Numbered from the stretch's first letter, positions 17,344 through 26,897 are shown. The stretch: DNA of 64,000 nt from Solobacterium sp. (GCA_017941735.1 JAGAVW010000043.1:1-64000), one strand, 5' to 3'. The notes: generated from the letters alone by a model not told the origin. A program made the numbers and translations.

Positions 17344-17622
17344 TTAGTTTGCTGGATGTTCCGCTAAGTATTGCTTAATTGCTTCTCTTGCATCAGGTTT
17401 ACTTGGCTTACAACTCGCCACATCTGCAGAGCCTTCTGCTAAGGCATCTGCCATTCCTTGGCAACCAGGAAATCCACAGCCACCACAATTATAACCAGGT
17501 AGTAATGCAAGAAGATCTTGTGCACGGTGGTCTGGTTCGACATGGAAAATCTTAGAAGAGATTCCTAGCAACAAGCCCATGACTCCACCTAATACAAGCA
17601 TCACAAGTACTGCATTAATCAT
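17344..17622 (-). CDS. rnfB: RnfB, minimal form (single Fe-S domain)
   Basis: A 92-residue RnfB. It has an N-terminal membrane helix (2-21) and the [4Fe-4S] domain GYNCGGCGFPGC ... ASC with Cys46, Cys49, Cys54 and Cys71. Normal RnfB continues with two or more ferredoxin-type clusters that take electrons from reduced ferredoxin; here the protein stops after 92 residues and a terminator follows at once. GGAGG lies before the ATG, and the start overlaps the upstream Cys4 gene by 8 bp. The truncation looks clean, with no frameshift remnant downstream. How ferredoxin electrons enter the complex is therefore an open question. Confidence 0.85.
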   Translation of the reverse strand: MINAVLVMLVLGGVMGLLLGISSKIFHVEPDHRAQDLLALLPGYNCGGCGFPGCQGMADALAEGSADVASCKPSKPDAREAIKQYLAEHPAN

Positions 17623-17800
17623 TTTTGTTTCCCTCCGTTTGATTCTGGCGCATTGCGCAATTCACGATTCCACAAGCGTGACAATCTGGTCCTAGATTCT
17701 CACAACCTTCTGGTACCGGTGTTTTTTTATTCAGCACCGTTAAGAGTACCGTCATACCAACAAGTACCCCTGCGATGAGTATCGCATATACTGCCTGCAT
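17615..17800 (-). CDS. Small one-helix Cys4 protein in the rnf operon, NqrM-like layout
   Basis: A 61-residue protein with one membrane helix (about 4-23) and a short soluble tail carrying four Cys (33, 40, 43, 48: EGCENLGPDCHACGIVNC). NqrM (DUF539), needed for Fe insertion into the NqrD/NqrE site of Na+-NQR, has the same plan of one helix followed by a Cys cluster after a CxxLG-like turn, though spacing differs. RnfA and RnfE are homologues of NqrE and NqrD. It lies directly between rnfA and rnfB, with tight spacing on both sides. A role in Fe-S maturation or as an extra redox carrier is inferred; the family is not one I can name with certainty. Confidence 0.6.
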   Translation of the reverse strand: MQAVYAILIAGVLVGMTVLLTVLNKKTPVPEGCENLGPDCHACGIVNCAMRQNQTEGNKND

Positions 17801-17801
17801 A

Positions 17802-18374
17802 TTAAACTAAGCCCGCAAAAGCACTGAAGGCAATCGCCATAATAGCAGCGACAATAAACGCAATTGGATTCCCTTGGAATGGGCGTGGTACATCGGCCCC
17901 ATCCAAACGCTCACGAATCGTTGCGAAGATGACTAACATCAACATAAAGCCTGCCGGTACACCTACGGAATTCACCATTGTTTCCACAAAGTTGTAGCCT
18001 TGGGTAATGTTGTCTAAAGCAACATATAATACAGCACAGTTTGTGGTGATGAGTGGTAAGTAAATACCTAAGGATTTATATAAAGATGGTGAAGTCTTCT
18101 TGATAAACATCTCGGTAAATTGCACGAAGGATGCGATGAGTAAGATGAAACAAATCAATCGCATATATGTTAATCCTAATGGTTCTAATACATAGTAATA
18201 AAGCAACCATGAGAAGATAGATGCGCCAAAGATGACGAAGATAACCGCAATCCCCATACCAATGGCACTGGATAGTTTGGTGGAAACGCCCATGAATGGA
18301 CAAATTCCTAAGAATTTAGAAAGAATAATGTTGTTAATCAGCATTGCACTGATGAATATTGTGAATAGATTCAT
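17802..18374 (-). CDS. rnfA: Electron transport complex subunit RnfA
   Basis: A 190-residue integral membrane subunit with six hydrophobic helices. The Cys in LSKFLGICPFMGVS (near residue 25) and in LITTNCAVLYVAL (near 112) are the ligands that, with RnfE, hold the intramembrane Fe-S centre. It starts within the end of rnfE (ATGA overlap, 18371-18374), which implies coupled translation. Length and motifs are normal. Confidence 0.95.
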   Translation of the reverse strand: MNLFTIFISAMLINNIILSKFLGICPFMGVSTKLSSAIGMGIAVIFVIFGASIFSWLLYYYVLEPLGLTYMRLICFILLIASFVQFTEMFIKKTSPSLYKSLGIYLPLITTNCAVLYVALDNITQGYNFVETMVNSVGVPAGFMLMLVIFATIRERLDGADVPRPFQGNPIAFIVAAIMAIAFSAFAGLV

Positions 18375-19063
18375 GCGTGTTGTGCCTCCTTTTCTTTCTG
18401 AAGCGCCTCTGCCTTGATCTTTTCAGCTTTTTCATCATTTGTATATTTGAACCATGTCACAAATGCAGCTAAGACCGCAAAGGTAATAAAGGCACCCGTT
18501 TGTGTTGTGAATAATGGAATGACAAATTTTTCAGGGATAATCTGTAAATTGAAGACCTCGGTATTTGTCAAAGGATTGGTAAAGGAAATCGTTCCTTTTC
18601 CAAGAAGCTCACGAATGAAGGACATCGCAAGAATACTTAATGTATAAGACAAACCCATCATTAAGCCATCTTTTGCGCTTTCTGCAACATTGTGGCTTTG
18701 TGCATATGCTTCTGCTCTTCCTAGAATGATACAGTTTACGACAATTAAGTCGATGAATGCACCAAGTGCAGAGTAGAGCTGTGGTGTAAATGCTTGCATC
18801 AACATGCCTACAATCGTAACGAGTGAAGCAATGATGACGATATAAACTGGAATATGAATTTCATCTGGTGTAATTGGGGCAATTAAGGAAATCACAATGT
18901 TAGACATCGTAAGAACCACAATAACCGCAACCCCCATACCAATCGCATTGTTAATGGATGTTGTAATCGCTAAGGCGGAACAGATTCCTAAATACAATCC
19001 AAAGACTGGATTATTGTAAATCAGTTCTGAGCCAAAACTTTTCTTTTCTTTTTTTGTGCTCAT
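18371..19063 (-). CDS. rnfE: Electron transport complex subunit RnfE
   Basis: A 230-residue RnfE. It has conserved FGLYLGICSALAITT and VVNCIILGRAEAYA with the paired Cys that mirror RnfA, and six membrane helices. A short basic N-terminus and a charged, Ala/Lys/Glu-rich C-terminal tail of about 25 residues face the cytoplasm. The start at 19063 has GGAGG just upstream. Frame-open sequence before it is the tail of rnfG and is not part of the gene. Confidence 0.95.
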   Translation of the reverse strand: MSTKKEKKSFGSELIYNNPVFGLYLGICSALAITTSINNAIGMGVAVIVVLTMSNIVISLIAPITPDEIHIPVYIVIIASLVTIVGMLMQAFTPQLYSALGAFIDLIVVNCIILGRAEAYAQSHNVAESAKDGLMMGLSYTLSILAMSFIRELLGKGTISFTNPLTNTEVFNLQIIPEKFVIPLFTTQTGAFITFAVLAAFVTWFKYTNDEKAEKIKAEALQKEKEAQHA

Positions 19064-19073
19064 AGTTCCCTCC

Positions 19074-19484
19074 TTAATTTCCACTTGCTGCATTTAAGGC
19101 AGCAGCAGCCATCGCTACTAACGACTCACTTGTATAGGTAGCACCAGTAACACTATCGACGTCATCACTTAAGCCTTTACCAACAAAGAGTTGTTGTGCT
19201 TCTTCCGTGGTTGCTAAGTCGCCAATGCCTTCGGTATCTCCAAATACAGTTAATGTATAGTTCGTAATGGTTTTACTTGCTAAATCAACCGTGATTTCTG
19301 CTTCATTACGTTTATATTCATGTCCACTTGAGGAAGCGATGCCATCTGGATCAATTAAGCCAAAGCCACGTGCTGTCACGTGATACACCGCTTGGCTTCC
19401 ATCGTTACTGATTTCTTCGACTTCACAACGATTGTCTTTGAAGTCTTTGCCTAAGCTAATTGGAGCACCAAAGTTCGTTGCAGC
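19074..19484 (-). repeat. Direct repeat copy 1: FMN-domain duplication (rnfG 3' end)
   Basis: Covers the last 136 codons and stop of rnfG. The same block, 131 of 136 residues identical by my count, ends rnfD at 20050-20460. Near identity also continues into the SD region after each stop codon (CCCTCCTTA on the plus strand). It reads as a recent tandem duplication or ongoing gene conversion. Confidence 0.9.
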
Positions 19485-20036
19485 AACAGCTGGTTCTGCG
19501 ACCGCATTTGGATCGTATTCAATTCCTGCTTCCGCATTGAATAATGCTTTTGCGGCATCAAATCCTTTTTGGATAGCAGAACTTGTAATCGTTGCTCCAC
19601 TTAAGAGTGGTAATGGATCACTACTTGTTAAGGAAGTGACTTGATTCACATAATCCTCTTCGAAACAACGAGCACCAAAGCCATCCGTTTCCCCATGCTC
19701 TAGTACTTGGAAGCCACCTACGGTTCCATCGTTATTGAATGCGATCAAGAAGTTAAATCCATTTGCGTTATAACCAGTTACTTGTGCTTTATAAACCGTA
19801 CCAACGCCTTCTGCTTTATAGACACCGGTAATGGTTCCACTTTCATCTTGGTAATCTTTTACTTCTGTAAAGGTTGCACCTGGATAAATCTTTTCTAAGT
19901 TTGCGAGTTCTTTTTGAATGGATGCGGCTTGGATGATGGGTGCGGTGATGCTGTTAACTCCCGCTAGCAACAATCCACAAATTGCACACAACACACCAAG
20001 GAGACAAACTTTATATAAAGTTGAATCTTTCTTCAT
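19074..20036 (-). CDS. rnfG: RnfG with two covalent-FMN domains
   Basis: A 320-residue RnfG. It has an N-terminal membrane anchor (about 10-30) followed by two FMN_bind domains outside the membrane. The first ends with the flavinylation motif LLSGATITSSA; the second (185-320) has DSVTGATYTSESL. In both, the Thr after GA is the expected site for phosphoester-linked FMN. Normal RnfG has one such domain. The second is nearly identical to the C-terminus of RnfD. The start at 20036 is preceded by GGAGGG. The divergent apbE gene encodes the enzyme expected to load both sites. Confidence 0.9.
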   Translation of the reverse strand: MKKDSTLYKVCLLGVLCAICGLLLAGVNSITAPIIQAASIQKELANLEKIYPGATFTEVKDYQDESGTITGVYKAEGVGTVYKAQVTGYNANGFNFLIAFNNDGTVGGFQVLEHGETDGFGARCFEEDYVNQVTSLTSSDPLPLLSGATITSSAIQKGFDAAKALFNAEAGIEYDPNAVAEPAVAATNFGAPISLGKDFKDNRCEVEEISNDGSQAVYHVTARGFGLIDPDGIASSSGHEYKRNEAEITVDLASKTITNYTLTVFGDTEGIGDLATTEEAQQLFVGKGLSDDVDSVTGATYTSESLVAMAAAALNAASGN

Positions 20037-20049
20037 GTTCTTTCCCTCC

Positions 20050-20460
20050 TTAGTTTCCACTTGCTGCATTTAAGGCAGCGGCAGCCATCGCGACTAATGA
20101 CTCACTTGTATAGGTAGCACCCGTAACACTATCGACTTCATCACTTAAGCCTTTACCAACAAAGAGTTGTTGTGCTTCTTCCGTGGTTGCTAAGTCGCCA
20201 ATGCCTTCCGTATCTCCAAATACAGTTAATGTATAGTTCGTAATGGTTTTACTTGCTAAATCAATCGTGATTTCTGCTTCATTACGTTTATATTCATGTC
20301 CACTTGAGGAAGCGATGCCATCTGGATCAATTAAGCCAAAGCCACGTGCTGTCACGTGATACACCGCTTGTGTGCCATCGTTACTGATTTCTTCGACTTC
20401 ACAACGATTTTCCTTAAAGTCATTGCCTAAGCTAATTGGAGCACCAAAGTTCGTTGCAGC
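20050..20460 (-). repeat. Direct repeat copy 2: FMN-domain duplication (rnfD 3' end)
   Basis: Codes for the last 136 residues and stop of rnfD. Five residue differences from copy 1 are seen (N/K, E/D, T/S, I/V, E/D), with a few more silent changes. Confidence 0.9.
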
Positions 20461-21579
20461 TGCTGCTCCCCCTTCAGCACTTGGTGCAGCAGCACCACTT
20501 GTGCTTTCTTCTGCAGTTGTCTTTAAGCCAAACATACCAATCAATAAGCCAATACAGAGACAGCTTAATGTAGAAGCAAGAACACGTGTACGAATCTTCC
20601 CTGCATCTTTGATTTGGTTTCCATCAAAGAGTTTATCAATTGCTGGTGTTAACATATTCATCAATAAGATGGAATAGAGTACACCATCTGCGAAATTACT
20701 TCTCCAACGGAAGATGACAGTTAAGACCGCAGCCCCTACCGCATAAACAATTCTTCCAGGAATGGTGACCGGTGTAGTAACCGGATCGGTGCACATGAAG
20801 ACACCTCCAAATAACACCCCACCTGCTAAGACATGGAATAAACCATAACCTAAGCCAGCACCTTTTGCTAAACCGATGATTGCGGTTAAGACAAAGACGG
20901 TACCGATATAGAAGACCGGCATTTGCCAATCAATATCTTTTTGCCAGATGAGGAAGATCAAACAAAGTACTAACAAGATTGCACAGGTGCTACCAATTGT
21001 ACTTGTATAACCACCTAACAACATCTTGCCAAAGCCACCAAAGGATTCCACTGTCTTTGCTAAGCTTTCGCTTGTTGCGATCCAGTTACTACCTTTCATC
21101 ACCATGGTTGGTGTTGCGGTTGTCATCAAATCCGTACGATTGCTTGCCGCAAACGAACTCATGAGAATTGCTTCTCCAAAAGCGGCTGGATTAAAGATAT
21201 TTTGACCAAAGCCACCAAATACGAGTTTGCCGAATAAAATCGCAATAATCGTTGAAATGGCTAAGCCATAGTAACTTACATTAACGGATGAGATGAGTGT
21301 CAAAATAATAGCTGTGACCCATCCATAAGAAGAGAGAATTCCTTCTTTGACATTTTGTTTGGTTGCCATAAACCATACTGCTTCGGTACAAAGTGCTGCT
21401 ACGATGGACGTCACCATCAATAACACGACACGAAGTCCCGTTTCCATTCCCCAAGCCAAACCGTAATACACCACAGCGAAGACCGTAACTGCACATAAGC
21501 AGATGGTCAAATCACGCATAATGGAGTCGGTACTTTGTGGACTACGGTAGTTTGGAGATGGCTTGAATGAAAGTTTCAT
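20050..21579 (-). CDS. rnfD: RnfD fused to an extra C-terminal FMN-binding domain
   Basis: A 509-residue protein. Residues 1-340 are a normal RnfD with about nine to ten membrane helices, the covalent FMN region GGYTSTIGSTCAI, and CTDPVTTPVTIPG. A short Ala/Ser/Gly-rich linker (about 350-372) joins it to an FMN_bind domain (373-509) with its own DSVTGATYTS flavinylation motif. This extra domain is absent from RnfD families I know and is a near copy of the RnfG C-terminal domain. One stop codon closes one continuous frame, so this is a true fusion. The extra domain would sit on the outer face beside RnfG. Confidence 0.92.
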   Translation of the reverse strand: MKLSFKPSPNYRSPQSTDSIMRDLTICLCAVTVFAVVYYGLAWGMETGLRVVLLMVTSIVAALCTEAVWFMATKQNVKEGILSSYGWVTAIILTLISSVNVSYYGLAISTIIAILFGKLVFGGFGQNIFNPAAFGEAILMSSFAASNRTDLMTTATPTMVMKGSNWIATSESLAKTVESFGGFGKMLLGGYTSTIGSTCAILLVLCLIFLIWQKDIDWQMPVFYIGTVFVLTAIIGLAKGAGLGYGLFHVLAGGVLFGGVFMCTDPVTTPVTIPGRIVYAVGAAVLTVIFRWRSNFADGVLYSILLMNMLTPAIDKLFDGNQIKDAGKIRTRVLASTLSCLCIGLLIGMFGLKTTAEESTSGAAAPSAEGGAAAATNFGAPISLGNDFKENRCEVEEISNDGTQAVYHVTARGFGLIDPDGIASSSGHEYKRNEAEITIDLASKTITNYTLTVFGDTEGIGDLATTEEAQQLFVGKGLSDEVDSVTGATYTSESLVAMAAAALNAASGN

Positions 21580-21592
21580 ACGTCCTTACCCC

Positions 21593-22876
21593 CTATTTCA
21601 CAAGTGCCATGTAGCGCTTTGCTCTACGAACACCTTCGGTTACATCAATCTTTGATGGGCAAACATAAGAACATAAACCACATTCAATACAAGAGTTGAT
21701 GTCTAATTTCTTTAATGTTTCAATATCTTTTACTTTTTCTGCACTGTTAATGCGTACTGGTTCAAGACCCGATGGACAAGATTCCGTACACTTACCACAG
21801 CGTAAGCACTTCACAACTTTAACTGGTTCATTTTTGAATACCGTTAAACCATTGGAAGCTGGGCCAATTACGAATTGGTCATTAGGAATGGTGCTTCCCA
21901 TCATTGGACCACCTGCAATTAGCAAGCAATCATCCGAAGTATAACCACCACAAGCTTCAATGATGTCGTGGGCTGGTGTACCAACTAAGACAACTACGTT
22001 TGCTGGTTTTGCAACCCCATCCCCAGATACCGTTACATATTTCTTTGTGATTGGCATCCCATTGAGCATCGCATCACCTAAGGCAATTGCAGTCGAAGCG
22101 TTATTGACGATACAACCTGCTTCAATTGGTAACTTGTCATAGCGTTTACCTGTCAACATATAAACAAGTGTGCGCTCCCAACCAGCTGGATACACATCTT
22201 TGACGGTACGTACTTCAATTTCTGTACCCGCAAACGTTTCCTTTAATTTTTCAATTAAATCTTTCTTGTCTTCTTTCACCGAAACACAAGCTTTCTTTGC
22301 CTTACTCAATTTATGGAAGGCAAGTGTTCCTGCTTTAAGAAGCTTAAGGTTTTCCATCATGTTTTTATAATCTGCGGTTAAATAAGGTTCACATTCCACC
22401 CCGTTAATAATCAACAGATCAACATTTTCTGGATTTGCATATTTGACATAGGTCGGGAATCCAGCTCCCCCTAGTCCTAGCATGCCTGCGTTTTTCACAA
22501 ATTCATGTAGTTCTTCCCAACTTGCGTTTTCATAATCGATTGGCGCAAATGGTTTACTAATTGTCCCTTTGCGATCATTTTGAATACGTAAATGATCTGC
22601 CATTTTCATCGAAGCAGTCATTTTCTTTTCAATGGCGGTCACAACTCCAGACACTGGTGAAAAAAGTGGTAGATAGAAGTGGTCATTGCGTTCCGCAATC
22701 TTTGTGCCAACCTTGACTTCATCTCCAACATTCACAAGTGGCGTACATGGTGCTGCCCCATTTACCAAAGGAATCCATACTGTTTCTGGATTCTCTAGAT
22801 GAAGGACTTCATCATGTGCAGTGAGTTCTTTATGGCCATCTAAATGTTCATTCATAGGACCTGTAAATAATGACAT
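21593..22876 (-). CDS. rnfC: Electron transport complex subunit RnfC
   Basis: A 427-residue peripheral subunit that exchanges electrons with NAD(H). The Gly-rich nucleotide/FMN region LGLGGAGFPTYVKY lies in the middle. Two C-terminal [4Fe-4S] motifs follow, CLRCGKCTESCPSG and CIECGLCSYVCPS. Length is normal. The start is set at 22876, where AAAGGGG precedes the ATG; frame-open sequence further upstream is non-coding. It is the first gene of rnfCDGEA-(Cys4)-B. Because RnfB here lacks ferredoxin clusters, RnfC holds the only bacterial-ferredoxin-type domains in the operon. Confidence 0.95.
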   Translation of the reverse strand: MSLFTGPMNEHLDGHKELTAHDEVLHLENPETVWIPLVNGAAPCTPLVNVGDEVKVGTKIAERNDHFYLPLFSPVSGVVTAIEKKMTASMKMADHLRIQNDRKGTISKPFAPIDYENASWEELHEFVKNAGMLGLGGAGFPTYVKYANPENVDLLIINGVECEPYLTADYKNMMENLKLLKAGTLAFHKLSKAKKACVSVKEDKKDLIEKLKETFAGTEIEVRTVKDVYPAGWERTLVYMLTGKRYDKLPIEAGCIVNNASTAIALGDAMLNGMPITKKYVTVSGDGVAKPANVVVLVGTPAHDIIEACGGYTSDDCLLIAGGPMMGSTIPNDQFVIGPASNGLTVFKNEPVKVVKCLRCGKCTESCPSGLEPVRINSAEKVKDIETLKKLDINSCIECGLCSYVCPSKIDVTEGVRRAKRYMALVK

Positions 22877-22941
22877 GTTCTCACCCCTTTTATTTCTAAC
22901 AAACGCATATATTTTAACATTATTTAATAGTGAATTCCACG

Positions 22942-22967
22942 ATAGGATACCTTTCCTATGATATAAT
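22942..22967 (+). promoter_or_regulatory. apbE promoter with inverted repeat ATAGGA-N6-TCCTAT
   Basis: An extended -10 (TGATATAAT, hexamer 22962-22967) ends 9 nt before the apbE ATG. Just upstream, ATAGGA (22942-22947) and TCCTAT (22954-22959) form an inverted repeat in the spacer, in the intergenic region shared with rnfC. It could be an operator coordinating apbE with the rnf operon. Confidence 0.45.
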
Positions 22968-22976
22968 GAGCGCGTT

Positions 22977-24098
22977 ATGTATAAAAAGGTGCTTTTTTCA
23001 CTACTTTCACTTTTCTTGGTAGTTGGTTGTGCAAAGCCACAAGAACCCATTGAGACAAAATCGAATATCTGTATTGATTGTGGTTTTGATACCTTTTTTT
23101 CGATTCAAGGCTATGTCGGCGAACAAGAAACCTTTGATACCTTATTCAAAGAAGCTTCCGAAGAATTTAAACACTACAATGACCTCTTTGATATTTATTA
23201 TGAATATCCAAATCTCAATAACCTCAAAACCATCAATCAACAAGCGGGTATAGAACCCGTCAAAGTAGATCCAATTATCATTGAACTACTTGAAGAAGCA
23301 AAACATTATTATGACCTTTCGGGTGGTCAATTCGATATTACAATGGGGACGTTACTCAAGGTATGGCATACATATCGCTCTGAAGGAATCAGCTTAAATG
23401 AAGATGGGGAATATGGAGAAGTCCCTCCCCAAGAACTTCTTGAAAAACAAAGCCAGTATCGTGGTTGGGAACATATCCACATTGATAAAGAAAAAAGTAC
23501 CGTCTATATTGATGATCCAAATATCTCACTCGATGTTGGGGGTATCGCCAAAGGATTCGCAACCGAAAAAATTGCGGAAAAGTTAATTCAAGAAGGCGCC
23601 AAAAATGGAGCGGTGAATGCGGGAGGCAATAATCGCACCCTTGGTCAAAAGGCGGATGGCACTTCTTGGCGCGTGGGCATTCAAAATCCTGCTCATTCTG
23701 GAAGCTTATTAACGATTTCAATTGATGGCGAGTGCTCCTTTGTGACAAGTGGAGATTATGAGCGTACCTATGTCGCTAGTGATGAGAAATCTTATCACCA
23801 CATCATTGACCCTCATACCCTCTACCCGGCAACCTATTATCATTCTGTTTCCATTGTTACCACTGATTCAGGTGCTGCCGATTGTTTATCTACTACCCTT
23901 TTTACGATGCCCTATGAAGAAGGTTTAAAACTCATTGAAACTTTCCGTAAGGAACATCCAGAAGATCGTCTTGAAGTCATTTGGATTTTAGATGAAACAA
24001 GTCCAATCCAAACCGATAATAAAAAGGTCATAGACGGGCAACTGGTTGTCTATACCGAAGGTTTAAAAGATGTGATTAAGTGGGCAACTCCTCAATAA
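22977..24098 (+). CDS. apbE: FAD:protein FMN transferase (ApbE), lipoprotein
   Basis: A 373-residue ApbE. The lipoprotein signal ends LFLVVGC with Cys18, so it is anchored on the outer side of the membrane. Family motifs: SLDVGGIAKGFATEKI, NAGGNNRTLG, and the Mg/FAD-binding C-terminal block with HHIIDPHT and TTDSGAADCLSTTLF. It splits FAD and attaches FMN to Thr in SGAT-type motifs; three such domains lie in the divergent rnf operon (RnfD extra domain, RnfG twice), besides RnfD's own site. There is no SD site and the -10 is 9 nt away, so the mRNA has little or no leader. Confidence 0.95.
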   Translation: MYKKVLFSLLSLFLVVGCAKPQEPIETKSNICIDCGFDTFFSIQGYVGEQETFDTLFKEASEEFKHYNDLFDIYYEYPNLNNLKTINQQAGIEPVKVDPIIIELLEEAKHYYDLSGGQFDITMGTLLKVWHTYRSEGISLNEDGEYGEVPPQELLEKQSQYRGWEHIHIDKEKSTVYIDDPNISLDVGGIAKGFATEKIAEKLIQEGAKNGAVNAGGNNRTLGQKADGTSWRVGIQNPAHSGSLLTISIDGECSFVTSGDYERTYVASDEKSYHHIIDPHTLYPATYYHSVSIVTTDSGAADCLSTTLFTMPYEEGLKLIETFRKEHPEDRLEVIWILDETSPIQTDNKKVIDGQLVVYTEGLKDVIKWATPQ

Positions 24099-24123
24099 AG
24101 ATGCTAGATAGCCATTTGGTTGT

Positions 24124-24153
24124 TTGACATTTTTTTATCTTTTAAGCTATCAT
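24124..24153 (+). promoter_or_regulatory. Promoter of the DUF5684-like gene
   Basis: Consensus -35 TTGACA (24124-24129), 18-bp spacer, -10 TATCAT (24148-24153). It lies just ahead of the SD (GGGGGAG) and ATG at 24179, and is one of the few classical promoters in the window. Confidence 0.65.
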
Positions 24154-24178
24154 TTAATTATGAAGGGGGAGAAAGAAT

Positions 24179-24748
24179 ATGAATATGAATTTTTCGATGA
24201 ATTGGAATGTTAATTTGGCTGGTATCCTAACAATTATCGGATTTTGGGGAATCTTCTCACGTTTTCAAGAAGCGGGATGGAAAGCAATTGTTCCAATCTA
24301 CCGTGAATACGTTTGGTCCAAGATTTTAAAACGAGAAGATCTTGGCAAAAAATATGTATGGACTTCGGTTGCGGCCATCATCGTAGGCATCATTATCACC
24401 ATTCTAGCGGTTATAATTATGGCCATGGGTAAAGTAGAACAAACAGGCCCCAATTCCTTTGAATTACGTGATTTCAGTGCCGTTCCACGTTGGATGGTAC
24501 TTGTCTTAGGACTTGTTACATTTGTCTTGTTGGCTCTAGGAATCTATGTACTTGTTTTACAATATCAATTAGGCAAAGCACACGTAGAAATGGACCATGG
24601 TGCTTCTTGGCTCAAGTGGTGTTGGTTAATCATACCTTCTATCACTGCCATTTACTTTGGATTCATCCACACAAGATATCACATCGATGCCTTATGGGAT
24701 AAAAACTACCAACCAAATCCAAATCCAACGCCTGACAATCCACAATAA
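24179..24748 (+). CDS. DUF5684-like small membrane protein
   Basis: A 189-residue protein with four hydrophobic helices. The conserved first loop GFWGIFSRFQEAGWKAIVPIYREYVWSKIL is the DUF5684 pattern, found in membrane proteins often near signal peptidases. The C-terminus is a short Asn/Pro-rich tail. It has a strong SD and a classical promoter and ends in a bidirectional terminator, so it is a single-gene unit. Function is unknown. Confidence 0.7.
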   Translation: MNMNFSMNWNVNLAGILTIIGFWGIFSRFQEAGWKAIVPIYREYVWSKILKREDLGKKYVWTSVAAIIVGIIITILAVIIMAMGKVEQTGPNSFELRDFSAVPRWMVLVLGLVTFVLLALGIYVLVLQYQLGKAHVEMDHGASWLKWCWLIIPSITAIYFGFIHTRYHIDALWDKNYQPNPNPTPDNPQ

Positions 24749-24752
24749 GAAA

Positions 24753-24784
24753 AAGCCAACTTCATCAAGTTGGCTTCTTTTTTT
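24753..24784 (+). terminator. Bidirectional terminator
   Basis: AAGCCAACTT-CATC-AAGTTGGCTT followed by a T-rich run on the plus side, and AAAA on the other. It separates the DUF5684-like gene from the convergent rubredoxin gene. Confidence 0.88.
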
Positions 24785-24944
24785 AGTCCATTTTTTCAAA
24801 CATGTCTTTGCTGACACCACAGATTGGACAAACCCAATCCTCTGGTAAATCTTCAAATGCTGTGCCAGGTGCGATGCCACTATCTGGATCGCCTACTTCT
24901 GGATCATAGACATAACCGCAAGGACCACATACATACTTATCCAT
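24783..24944 (-). CDS. Rubredoxin
   Basis: A 53-residue rubredoxin. The two iron-binding pairs are [11 protein letters not shown] (Cys6, Cys9) and WVCPICGV (Cys39, Cys42), with the usual PGT..EDLPEDW between them. It carries one electron in the cytoplasm for oxygen/superoxide reduction or other redox partners. An ATG at 24950 is only 1 nt past GGAG; the ATG at 24944 is 7 nt past it and is preferred. It lies 22 bp after groEL on the same strand without a visible terminator, so it may be part of the heat-shock transcript. Confidence 0.93.
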   Translation of the reverse strand: MDKYVCGPCGYVYDPEVGDPDSGIAPGTAFEDLPEDWVCPICGVSKDMFEKMD

Positions 24945-24966
24945 GCTCATACTCCTTTTCTATTTC

Positions 24967-26586
<1,620 letters not shown>

Positions 26587-26597
26587 TCACTCCTTCT

Positions 26598-26885
26598 CTA
26601 CTTTTCTACAACGGCTAGAATATCTTCTGCACTGATCAAGAGATAATCTTTCTTATCCATTGTGATTTCGGTGCCAGAATACTTTTTATAAATGACTTTT
26701 TGGCCTTTTTTGAGGTCAATTTTAATAGTTTTGCCGTCTTCTACTTTACCAGGGCCAACCGCAACGACAACACCCATAGAAGGTGCTTCTTTTGCTTCTC
26801 CCGTTGTAAGAATAATGCCACTTTCTGTTTTTACTTCTTCTTTACATTTTTCTAATACAACATAATCATGTAATGGTTTTAACAT
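26598..26885 (-). CDS. groES: 10 kDa co-chaperonin GroES
   Basis: A 95-residue GroES with the mobile loop GIILTTGEAKEAPSMG (about 24-39) and the GPGKVEDGK turn. An SD (GGAGG) lies 5 nt before the start. First gene of the groES-groEL unit; the promoter and two CIRCE-like operators lie directly upstream. Confidence 0.98.
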   Translation of the reverse strand: MLKPLHDYVVLEKCKEEVKTESGIILTTGEAKEAPSMGVVVAVGPGKVEDGKTIKIDLKKGQKVIYKKYSGTEITMDKKDYLLISAEDILAVVEK

Positions 26886-26897
26886 AATTCCTCCTAT

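Noticed and set aside
22942-22959. Rex or Fur site in the apbE/rnfC region
   Set aside because: The repeat ATAGGA-N6-TCCTAT does not match the Rex (TTGTGA-N6-TCACAA) or Fur patterns; left as an unnamed operator.
22877-23050. Upstream extension of rnfC
   Set aside because: It would overlap the apbE promoter and start, and normal RnfC begins at 22876, where an SD is present.
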